Source of the DNA: Sphingobacteriaceae bacterium
GTDB lineage: Bacteria > Bacteroidota > Bacteroidia > B-17B0 > Aurantibacillaceae
Assembly: GCA_947480015.1 (NCBI GenBank)
Contig: CANKBS010000007.1
Span: 47,590-111,589, forward strand
Direction: 5' to 3'
Length of the DNA: 64,000 nt
Part shown: positions 1 through 6,982 of the stretch, in pieces
Layout of the letters: the number at the start of each line of letters is the position of its first letter
How positions within the stretch are numbered: the stretch's first letter is position 1
Position numbers and translations under genes: made by a program
Notes under the pieces: model-generated
The model's input: the letters and a program-made list of their open reading frames with translations, nothing else
The model's database searches: none
Told to the model about the DNA's origin: nothing

Positions 1-256
1 GAAAATTCTGATCATTAAAATTAACACCGAACCATATCTCTGCGTTATTAAATACTATTGTTGCTTCCTTAGTTTCAAGGGAAGCCTCCTGTAATAACAC
101 ATAACTGTCTTTCTTTTGTTTAAGCATCATTCTATGATTTTTTAAAAACAAAGAAGTTTCAGGGAGAGGTTTAAGAGTCGCTGTTGCGCATTTACCATCC
201 ATGAAGAATTCATGCTGCAAATGAATATTTAATACTATTTTATAATACTTATCCAT
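1..256 (-). CDS. Partial protein of unknown function in an eCIS operon
   Basis: The first 85 codons of a gene that runs off the left edge. It begins MDKYYKIVLNIHLQHEFF and reads without a stop to the edge, where WFGVNFND is visible. Its ATG (256-254) shares one base with the TAA of the DUF4255 gene upstream (TAATG), so the two are probably translationally coupled. I recognise no family. It has no signal peptide or membrane segment in the visible part. Because it directly follows a Pvc16-type gene it may be another part of the same contractile injection system, but this rests on position only. The rest of the gene lies outside the window. Confidence 0.72.
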   Translation of the reverse strand, partial: MDKYYKIVLNIHLQHEFFMDGKCATATLKPLPETSLFLKNHRMMLKQKKDSYVLLQEASLETKEATIVFNNAEIWFGVNFNDQNF

Positions 257-822
257 TATTCTACTTTCGAATAACCCCTTGAGATACCAACAATATCTAC
301 CGCATCCGGCATCAACGCTTTTTCATCAACAGTTATTACCCTCACTTTATATAAAATTGACGGGAGATATTTGGCCCCTATAGTGCTCCAAAGATTGCTT
401 TGTTCTTGGATGCTCATATTAAATATCTCGAAACTAAGTTTCTCCATGCCGTCTGTAAGCCCGGGACTATTTTGCTGATTGAAAACAGGTTTATTCTGAA
501 AGAAAGCAATGACTGCTGAAATAAACTTTGTAGCATCAATATTGAGTTTCTCATTGAAAGAAGCTGAAAAAAGAAGAAATAAATTAATTGCAATTGGTTT
601 AACACCCCCCGGAGAAATTGATCCAGACGCCTTGTATGCTCCCATTTTCTCCTCCTGAATGAGGGCCAGAGAAAGGATAATTCTGTTTTCATCCTTCACC
701 GCAGCGGAACCATCCTGATTCACAAGATTAGAAATAACTACGCGTTCGTCAGAGATGCCGAATTTTAATTTGAAAAATTCGTTCAGCTCATTGGCTACAG
801 TTTGCAGTACTGCTGAAATCAT
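256..822 (-). CDS. DUF4255 / Pvc16-family tail terminator protein of an extracellular contractile injection system
   Basis: A 188-residue protein starting MISAVLQTVANELNEFF. It shows the DUF4255 (Pvc16 N-terminal domain) pattern: amphipathic N-terminal helix, a central RIILSLALIQEE strand, a hydrophobic INLFLLFSASF strand, an IAFFQNKPVF segment near residue 110, and LWSTIGAKYLPSILYKVR near residue 150. In Afp/PVC-like particles the Pvc16/Afp16 protein caps the inner tube and stops tail growth. I chose the ATG at 822 over one at 846: it fits the family N-terminus and overlaps the upstream stop as ATGA (TGA at 821-819). The earlier start would add eight residues and a 28-base overlap. The family call is strong; assignment to a complete eCIS is inferred, because sheath, tube and baseplate genes are not in view. 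Confidence 0.85.
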   Translation of the reverse strand: MISAVLQTVANELNEFFKLKFGISDERVVISNLVNQDGSAAVKDENRIILSLALIQEEKMGAYKASGSISPGGVKPIAINLFLLFSASFNEKLNIDATKFISAVIAFFQNKPVFNQQNSPGLTDGMEKLSFEIFNMSIQEQSNLWSTIGAKYLPSILYKVRVITVDEKALMPDAVDIVGISRGYSKVE

Positions 823-1190
823 GGTTGAATAAGTTTTAACGCCCAAATGGTAAGGCGACTTATGTATACTCCCAGAACACTTATGGCTGATAGGAAATAA
901 AAGAAATTTGAATCTTTCTCGAAAAGAAGGCTGATTAGAACTTTTTTACCGTCAGGAATCCAAATGGAAAAGATTTCATAGAACACGCAGCCTATCAAAA
1001 AGCCAATGGCTAAAGCAGCAAAAAACCACAAAACTTCCCCCGCTATTTTTATTTTTTTTAGCAAGGTTTTGGGGTTGTTTACGCTCGTTAGAGCTTGTGT
1101 CTGAGCTCTAAATACAGTTTGAGTTGTCTGGTTAAGCAGATCGCGTTCCGTTTTTTTTTCGAGTCTTTTAAACAACTCATCTACTACCAT
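819..1190 (-). CDS. Small two-helix membrane protein, first gene of the eCIS-type operon
   Basis: A 123-residue protein with a charged, coil-prone N-terminus (residues 1-45, ELFKRLEKKTERDLL) and two hydrophobic segments at about 51-73 and 94-117. There is no signal peptide, so the N-terminal half is probably cytoplasmic. The stop overlaps the next start as ATGA, which places it in one operon with the DUF4255 gene. I do not recognise a named family. Membrane proteins are found in some eCIS-like and T6SS-like clusters of Bacteroidota, where they could tie the particle to the envelope; whether this one does so is a guess. It could also be an unrelated membrane protein recruited to the operon. 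Confidence 0.7.
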   Translation of the reverse strand: MVVDELFKRLEKKTERDLLNQTTQTVFRAQTQALTSVNNPKTLLKKIKIAGEVLWFFAALAIGFLIGCVFYEIFSIWIPDGKKVLISLLFEKDSNFFYFLSAISVLGVYISRLTIWALKLIQP

Positions 1191-1205
1191 CTAACGATTT
1201 TTTTT

Positions 1206-1238
1206 CAAAAATATTCTTTTGCGGTAGTTTTACGCCAA
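1206..1238 (-). promoter_or_regulatory. Promoter for the eCIS-type operon
   Basis: On the minus strand TATTTTTG (1213-1206) matches the Bacteroidota -7 element TAnnTTTG. TTGG (1238-1235), one base off the -33 TTTG, lies 21 bases upstream. Transcription would start near 1200, about 10 bases before the ATG at 1190. Confidence 0.5.
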
Positions 1239-1709
1239 GTAGTTATTAACATTTTTTATAGCCAGTCAATCTTTGACATCCAAATGTGGCAATGAATTTA
1301 AAGGGCCAAAACATTTATACCGGCTTATTTAGTTGCCTATTTCCATGTGTGCGGTTTTTATGATGTATGCGCATTAAAAAAGCAAAGTCTGAAATTTGGT
1401 TTTAAAGGGGGCTTAGGCACTAAAATAAAAGCCAAAAATTACCGTACTTTTACATGACCCGTTTTATGGCGTATTAAACAGGGCGAGGCGTTCGCGGGAT
1501 TATAAACAGGGTATTAAAACCTTGTAAAGGCTATGTTTGCCAGTGACGATTTTAATCATTGAATGACGTAATAAAAAAAGCTACAAACAGGAAGTGGATC
1601 TAATGATCGGTGAAACGTTGTAAATATTTTCTTAATTTTATTGGCGGTACAATTTGAACTAAAAATACAAGCTAATTTTTGGTTATATTAACTTGTACAA
1701 AAACCACCT
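1239..1709. other. Intergenic stretch with nothing recognised
   Basis: This AT-rich gap lies between two divergent genes, the minus-strand eCIS operon and the plus-strand YdeI gene. I looked for frames, tRNA-like cloverleafs, terminators and repeats and see none that I can support. Confidence 0.6.
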
Positions 1710-2288
1710 ATGAATCCAAGTGTTGATTTTTATTTTATCAAAACCGAAAAATGGCAGGAAGAAATTGTGAAACTCAGACAAATAGCGCTGGACTGCGGAC
1801 TGCAGGAAGAATTAAAATGGGGTGTGCCCTGTTATACCTTAGATAAGAATAACCTTGTATTGATACATGTGTTTAAAGACTATTGCGCCTATTTATTTTT
1901 TAAAGGTGCATTAATGAAGGACGCTAATGGTATTTTAATTCAGCAAACAGCCAATGTGCAGGCCGCGCGGCAGATCAGATTTACAAATATCCGCGAGATT
2001 CTTGATCAGGAAAAAACGCTTATCCGTTATTTGAAAGAAGCCATTAAAATTGAACAAGCCGGTTTAAAAGTAGAATTAAAAAAAACCACCGAGTATAAAG
2101 TGCCTGAAGAATTTCAAAGCAGGCTCGATAAAAATTCTGCTTTAAAAAAAGCCTTTTATGCTTTAACACCGGGCCGACAAAGAGGGTACCTTCTCTGTTT
2201 TTCGTCGGCCAAACAGTCACAAACACGCGAAGCAAGAATTGAAAAATTTATGCCGCAGATCCTTAAAGGAAAAGGCTTGGATGATTGA
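1710..2288 (+). CDS. YdeI/OmdA-family protein (DUF1801 plus OmdA domain)
   Basis: A 192-residue protein with the two-part YdeI layout. Residues 1-120 are a DUF1801-type alpha/beta domain (EELKWGVPCYTL, VLIHVFKDYCAYLFFKGA, QIRFTNI). The C-terminal part has the OmdA signature: VPEEFQSRLDKNSALKKAFYAL followed by TPGRQRGYLLCFSSAKQSQTREARIEKF. Family members are cytoplasmic; in Enterobacteria YdeI-type proteins have been linked to stress and antimicrobial-peptide resistance, but the molecular role is unsettled. No signal peptide. The gene stands alone, with repeat-rich sequence downstream. The family call is confident; function in this organism is not known. Confidence 0.85.
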   Translation: MNPSVDFYFIKTEKWQEEIVKLRQIALDCGLQEELKWGVPCYTLDKNNLVLIHVFKDYCAYLFFKGALMKDANGILIQQTANVQAARQIRFTNIREILDQEKTLIRYLKEAIKIEQAGLKVELKKTTEYKVPEEFQSRLDKNSALKKAFYALTPGRQRGYLLCFSSAKQSQTREARIEKFMPQILKGKGLDD

Positions 2289-2367
2289 TAGGGTTTCTAG
2301 TTTTAGAAATACATTTATTCTAGACGTAACTTGCCTTGATGCAAGTCAAACGTGCCAAAGCACGTTT

Positions 2368-2675
2368 GAGCGGGGTTATGGGCGGTAGCAAAAAATCAAG
2401 GCTATTTATCAGCTTTCAATTTTCTGTATGCCTAAAGTGTGATTTTATAGCATTATTAGGATTCTCCTATTTTGACAATTCCTTTTTTAGAACTTACTTT
2501 TCTTCCTTGATGCTTCGACAGGCTCAGCACAAGTGCAAAAAGGTAACAAAAGAAATCAAGGCGATTTGCCAACCTGATTTTTTTGCAGGGCTGCCTAAAT
2601 ACAAAACCCTATATTTAAAAAAAATCAGGTTCACACCAAATCGCCATCAGCCACCGCACTATCCGAGACGTGGCT
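2368..2675 (+). repeat. Dispersed repeat family A, copy 1
   Basis: This non-coding stretch matches, in reverse orientation, sequence at 60895-61200 and, for its right part, 60710-60870. Shared blocks in order are a gggcgg(t/c)a(g/a)caaaaaa segment, cttgatgcttcgacaggctc, agcacaagtgcaaaaag, aatcaaggcgatttgccaac, gatttttttgcaggrctg, and caaatcgccat followed by gccaccgca. The blocks are near-identical while the sequence between them varies, so this is a decayed element. It has no open frame I would trust and no transposase. Confidence 0.7.
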
Positions 2676-2879
2676 AAATGCCTAATTTTTTGAGCCACGC
2701 TTACAAGCCTGCCAAGATTTCTTAGCGAAAATTTCTAAGGCCGCCATTCGAAAAGAGCTAGCTCGGTTTAGGTTCTCAAATAAACTTTCTCTTAGATTTA
2801 AAACTCAATTTTAATTGAATTATGGAATTTATATAATGGGTCATTGTAAATATTTTTTTTAATTGGATAATTACTATTT

Positions 2880-3077
2880 CCTTGAAATAAAGAAAGGGCT
2901 AGAGGACGCATTACCGCGCCATGGGATAGGGCATCAAGGCTGCCCCTTGATGAGCCAGCTAGAGTGTTGAACCGAAACGAAGTGGAGTCCGATAGCTATC
3001 GGACCGGCGCAGCCCTGTCCCAATAAGGCTTCTGGGAGTATTGAAGAGCCTGCTTGTGAGGCGCCCAAATAATTATC
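2880..3077 (+). repeat. Dispersed repeat family B, copy 1
   Basis: It matches 58325-58500 in reverse orientation. Shared blocks are gcgccatgggat near the start, then a variable middle, gcagcc(c)tgtcccaat, aggctt, gtattgaagagcctg and gaggcgcccaaata at the end. The middle carries the 18-base palindrome gtccgatagctatcggac (2987-3004), which recurs exactly at 25033-25050. It is non-coding and looks like a small mobile or REP-like intergenic element. Confidence 0.65.
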
Positions 3078-3094
3078 CTAAAAACCGAAAAAAA

Positions 3095-3493
3095 CTACTT
3101 CAAACGTTTCCGCATATAGTCCCAGTATGATTTGGTATAATTCACAAAAATTTCTTCGCCGGCTTTAATATCGCGTGAGGCAACAATAAAACACTTATCA
3201 CCAAAAATAATGTAATCGCTGTTGTTACGCAGACTTTTTACTTTAATGATACCGGCGGCATCGTTCGCGTAACGAGCTTTGTACTGGGGCGTGTGCATAG
3301 CATCGATACATAAATTCTGACGCAGAAAAAACAAATACTGATCTTGCTCCTTACGGGCACGCTTGCGGTATTCGTTATAGCCAATGATCTCGCCGCGGTA
3401 GGCGATAATTTTAGCATCTTTTGAAATGGCTTTTGTAGTGAACAAGCCTTTTCCGGCGCCGGGGAGTTTGGATTTTTTAACGAGTAATGCCAT
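3095..3493 (-). CDS. Small SET-domain protein, putative protein-lysine methyltransferase
   Basis: A 132-residue protein that is almost entirely one SET domain. Visible family motifs are the N-terminal GAGKGLFTTKAI (cofactor-binding GxG region), IIAYRGEII, the central ARYANDAAG, equivalent to the RxxNHxC core of eukaryotic SET proteins, and the C-terminal AGEEIFVNYTKSYW, the GEEL-Y segment with the catalytic tyrosine. SET enzymes transfer methyl from S-adenosylmethionine to lysine. Stand-alone bacterial SET proteins of this size occur in several phyla; their substrates are mostly unknown. It has no signal peptide and is transcribed alone. Activity is inferred from motifs only; the cysteine-rich post-SET tail is absent. 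Confidence 0.85.
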   Translation of the reverse strand: MALLVKKSKLPGAGKGLFTTKAISKDAKIIAYRGEIIGYNEYRKRARKEQDQYLFFLRQNLCIDAMHTPQYKARYANDAAGIIKVKSLRNNSDYIIFGDKCFIVASRDIKAGEEIFVNYTKSYWDYMRKRLK

Positions 3494-3666
3494 TTAAAAA
3501 ATTCACAATGATAGTAAAAATGAATTGGGTTTAAGCTTTCATGTTTACAAAAATCGTTTCGTGCCTGAGAAAACAATACCTGCAAACAAGGCATGATTGT
3601 ATTTACCTGCTTTGATAGTCACATTATAATTTTTATCGGTTTTATTTTTAATGATAAAAATGCGAG

Positions 3667-3674
3667 TATCTTTG
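3667..3674 (+). promoter_or_regulatory. -7 promoter element of the LamG/Ig-like gene
   Basis: TATCTTTG matches TAnnTTTG exactly. The in-frame upstream ATG at 3651 would lie ahead of this element, so the signal-peptide ATG at 3693, about 12 bases after the expected start site, is the real start. The -33 region is only T-rich. Confidence 0.6.
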
Positions 3675-3692
3675 GATTCTAATTCAATCGTA

Positions 3693-6242
3693 ATGAAAAT
3701 AAAGTTAGCCAGTCTACTCGTTTCTTTAAATTTAATTTTTAGTTTAAGTCAAGCGCAGGTAGCCTTAAATTTTAATGGCGTGAATAATTACGTTTCTACC
3801 AATGGCTCACCGGTGCTTAATAATCAATCGCGCACGGTTGATACCTGGATAAAAACTACCAGTACGGTTACCACTCAAAAAACCATCTGCGATTGGGGTG
3901 CCATGACGCCAAATGGGTCGCGTTTTACCCTTAACATGATTAACAGTAAATTAAGAATTGAAGTGGGTGGTGTAGGTATTGTTGGCACCACCAATATTAA
4001 TACCGGGCTATGGACCCATGTAAGTGCTGTGTATGAATCGAGTATTACCACAGGGCCAAATGTATTTCTTTATATCAATGGCTTATTAGAACTATCGGGT
4101 AATTTTACCGGTTATGCAACGCTTACCACTACCACTACCACAGGCTTTAGAATAGGTACACGTTTGGATGGCATTAATTTATTTGAAGGTGCCATTGATG
4201 AAGTTAAAGTTTATAACTACGCACGAACGCAAGTTCAAGTGGCGGCCGATACGCTCGAGTACTGCGGTCCACAAGCCGGACTGGTTGCTTATTACAAACT
4301 GAATGAAGGTATTCCAAATGGCAGTAATACTGCATCAATTACTGCCTTTGATTATTCAGGCTTTGGAAATAATGGCACTTTAAATTCCTTTACCTTAAGC
4401 GGCACCAGTTCCAATTGGGTGCCGGGACGTGTCACTTCGGGGGCACCAAGCATTAGTGTAAGTCCGGGCACCAACCTCTGTTCAGGAGGGACAGTGACAC
4501 TCACGGCCAATGCAACAACTAATTTTACCTGGAGTACAGGTAATACCACTTCCTCAGTCATTGTTGTTTCACCAACGTCGAGCGGCACCTATTCGATTGT
4601 TGCTACCAATGTATTAAATTGTATGACCACAACTTCAATTAACATTACTATAAATAATGCCGTTCCAAGTTTAACAGTGCTCATTGCTCAAAACCCCATT
4701 TGTTTGGGCGCTGCAACGAGTTTCTCGGCAAGCGGTGCCGCCACTTATTCGTGGACAGGTGGTGTTATAAACGGACAAGCCTTTAGTCCAACACAAAGCG
4801 GCAATTATACACTTACAGCAGCGAATGGTTGTGGCTCGGTGAGTTCTGTACAGAGCATTACTGTTGTACCATTAGCAATAACTGCGCTGGCAAGTCCAAC
4901 ATCTGTGTGTGCAGGATACACCGTAAATTTAAGTGCCACTTCTATTGCTACAGGTTATACCTGGGCACCGGGTGGACAAAGCGGAGCAAACATTGTTGTG
5001 TCACCTATATCTTCAAGCATCTACACCGTTAGTGCAAGCAATGGAACCTGCAGTGGTACACAAACTCTGCAAATTACAACAAAAACTACACCAAGCATTT
5101 CTATCTCCTCAACCTTAATAACACTTTGTAATGGACAGAGTGCAACACTCAGTGCTTCAGGTGCCGGTACCAACGGCACTTACAGCTGGTCACCGGGCGG
5201 AGGTACCGGAGCAAACATCAGCATCAGTCCAACTACTAATACCATTTACACGGCCTATGGCACTAATTCACTGGGCTGTACGTCAAGTGCACAAATTCCG
5301 GTTGTTGTCCTTTCAAAGCCTTCTGTAAGCATTATCAGCTCTAAAACACTTGCATGTAGCGGAGAAACCATTACTCTGAATGCCACGGGTGCCAACACCT
5401 ATACCTGGAGTACCGGGGTTTTCACTGCCAGCACCTCGGTGAGTCCAATTACCGGATTAAACATTTATACCGTAACCGCTGCCTCAAGCAACAATAGCTG
5501 CACGGCTACACAAACCTTTGCTCTGGCGGTAATCACACCAAGTGTAAATTATACCTCTTCGGTAGCTGTTTGTGCAGGGGCAAGTGCTACACTCAATGCT
5601 AGCGGCGCCACTACTTACAGTTGGAATTCGGTTAGTGCCGGCACATTGGGTCAGGTTGTGTATACACCCAATTCAACTTCCACCTTCACCTTAGTGGCAA
5701 GTACCCAATCTCTTAATGCAACTTGTTTAAGTACGTATGTAAGCACGGTACTTGTGAATCCTATCCCGAGCATGAATGCGGTTGCCGACAAAACCATCAG
5801 CATTTGCAGAGGTGTAAGCAATACGCTTACGGCCACCGGTGCACTAACCTATACCTGGTCGGGACTAAATTCAAATGCAGCACAAGTTATTGTAACACCA
5901 AGCACTACCACTACTTATACCGTATTCGGTAGCAGCAGCGCCGGATGTGAGGGCAATGCCCAGGTGCAAGTGAAGGTGACTATTTGTAGCGGCATTACAG
6001 AAATCGCAACAACGAGTGTATTTGAAGTTTATCCAAATCCGGCGAAAAATGAAATCCACATTAAATCAGACATCCTCATGTTGCTAGAATTACTTGATAT
6101 GAATGGACGCTTAATAAAAATGATTACTATAAATACCGGTGATTGTACGCTAGATATTAGTACTTTAAGCAGAGGTATGTATTTACTCAAAGCAAAAGAT
6201 CAGACTTCAAACTTTTATAAAAAAATAAGTATTGAAGACTAA
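3693..6242 (+). CDS. T9SS-sorted secreted protein with LamG-like domain and Ig-like repeats
   Basis: An 849-residue protein. Residues 1-22 (MKIKLASLLVSLNLIFSLSQAQ) are a signal peptide. Residues about 25-200 form a concanavalin-like LamG/jellyroll domain (NFNGVNNYVST, GLWTHVSAVYESS, FRIGTRLDGINLFEGAIDEVKVYNYA). From about 250 to 750 come six or more Ig-like repeats of 75-85 residues, each with a variant of TYxWSxG and ending near sTYTV. The last about 75 residues, opening EVYPNPAKNEIHI, are a type A T9SS sorting domain. The protein should cross the outer membrane by type IX secretion and be anchored or released. LamG domains often bind glycans; the ligand here is unknown. The start was placed by signal peptide and promoter, which removes 14 upstream residues. 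Confidence 0.88.
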   Translation: MKIKLASLLVSLNLIFSLSQAQVALNFNGVNNYVSTNGSPVLNNQSRTVDTWIKTTSTVTTQKTICDWGAMTPNGSRFTLNMINSKLRIEVGGVGIVGTTNINTGLWTHVSAVYESSITTGPNVFLYINGLLELSGNFTGYATLTTTTTTGFRIGTRLDGINLFEGAIDEVKVYNYARTQVQVAADTLEYCGPQAGLVAYYKLNEGIPNGSNTASITAFDYSGFGNNGTLNSFTLSGTSSNWVPGRVTSGAPSISVSPGTNLCSGGTVTLTANATTNFTWSTGNTTSSVIVVSPTSSGTYSIVATNVLNCMTTTSINITINNAVPSLTVLIAQNPICLGAATSFSASGAATYSWTGGVINGQAFSPTQSGNYTLTAANGCGSVSSVQSITVVPLAITALASPTSVCAGYTVNLSATSIATGYTWAPGGQSGANIVVSPISSSIYTVSASNGTCSGTQTLQITTKTTPSISISSTLITLCNGQSATLSASGAGTNGTYSWSPGGGTGANISISPTTNTIYTAYGTNSLGCTSSAQIPVVVLSKPSVSIISSKTLACSGETITLNATGANTYTWSTGVFTASTSVSPITGLNIYTVTAASSNNSCTATQTFALAVITPSVNYTSSVAVCAGASATLNASGATTYSWNSVSAGTLGQVVYTPNSTSTFTLVASTQSLNATCLSTYVSTVLVNPIPSMNAVADKTISICRGVSNTLTATGALTYTWSGLNSNAAQVIVTPSTTTTYTVFGSSSAGCEGNAQVQVKVTICSGITEIATTSVFEVYPNPAKNEIHIKSDILMLLELLDMNGRLIKMITINTGDCTLDISTLSRGMYLLKAKDQTSNFYKKISIED

Positions 6243-6337
6243 TTTTTTGTGTGCTAGGTTATATTAATTGCAAACATTCTAAAACATGCTTTCCTTCATC
6301 AGTTATTATTAAAAACGAATATCTCAAAATCTTATCC

Positions 6338-6345
6338 TAAATTTG
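6338..6345 (+). promoter_or_regulatory. -7 promoter element of the DUF1569 gene
   Basis: TAAATTTG matches TAnnTTTG. The transcript would begin near 6352, after an in-frame ATG-like start at 6343, which therefore cannot be used; the ATG at 6367 is left as the start. Confidence 0.55.
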
Positions 6346-6366
6346 CTTCTTCAAATTTTTAAGACC

Positions 6367-6819
6367 ATGAAAAATATTTTCGATCAACAGATAACTGATG
6401 AATTAGTAAACCGCATCAACAAATTAAGTGCTGAAACAAATCCCAAATGGGGTAAAATGGCTGTGGCCCAAATGTTGGCCCATTGTAATGTAACTTATGA
6501 AATGGCCTTCGAAAACAAACATCCAAAACCAAGTGGTTTTGTGAAACTGATGTTGAAATTATTTGTGAAAAATACCGTGGTAAACGAAAAGCCCTATAAA
6601 TCAAACAGTCAAACAGCTCCGGCATTTATTATTAAAGACGATAAAGATTTTGTTGCTGAAAAAAGCAGACTGCTCAACTACATTAAAAAAACACAGGAAT
6701 TGGGTGCCGATCATTTTGAAAACAAAGAATCGCTTTCATTTGGCGCGCTGAATAAAAACGAATGGAACAACATGTTTTACAAACATCTGGACCATCATTT
6801 AAATCAATTTGGGGTTTAA
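6367..6819 (+). CDS. DUF1569 / DinB-like protein
   Basis: A 150-residue cytoplasmic protein starting MKNIFDQQITDEL. The KWGKMAVAQMLAHCNVTYEMAF segment near residues 30-50 and the terminal YKHLDHHLNQFGV, both with conserved histidines, are the DUF1569 signature. The family belongs to the DinB-like four-helix bundles, where three histidines usually bind a divalent metal. The two histidine-containing segments seen here fit that. The reaction is unknown. The gene is single, with its own promoter, between two surface-protein genes and with no clear functional link to them. Confidence 0.8.
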   Translation: MKNIFDQQITDELVNRINKLSAETNPKWGKMAVAQMLAHCNVTYEMAFENKHPKPSGFVKLMLKLFVKNTVVNEKPYKSNSQTAPAFIIKDDKDFVAEKSRLLNYIKKTQELGADHFENKESLSFGALNKNEWNNMFYKHLDHHLNQFGV

Positions 6820-6982
6820 TACAAGATTCTCATTTCGGCTATGATCACGATCATTCACCCTGAGGATCCATTTGGCAAGCCTTTCAGCTCCAATTGGTTT
6901 TAAAAACAAACACTTCTTCGTAATAAGAATCCATTTTGCCGGAAAAACAGTAACTTAATGTCGTGATTTAAGGTCACTGGTG

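Noticed and set aside
1239..1709. Possible tRNA or small RNA in the gap
   Set aside because: No cloverleaf, no T-loop consensus GTTCRANNC in a plausible setting and no terminator were found.
2336..2677. A 113-codon plus-strand open frame
   Set aside because: It lies wholly in repeat family A and neighbouring low-complexity sequence, reads through copies that are non-coding elsewhere, and has no protein-like composition.
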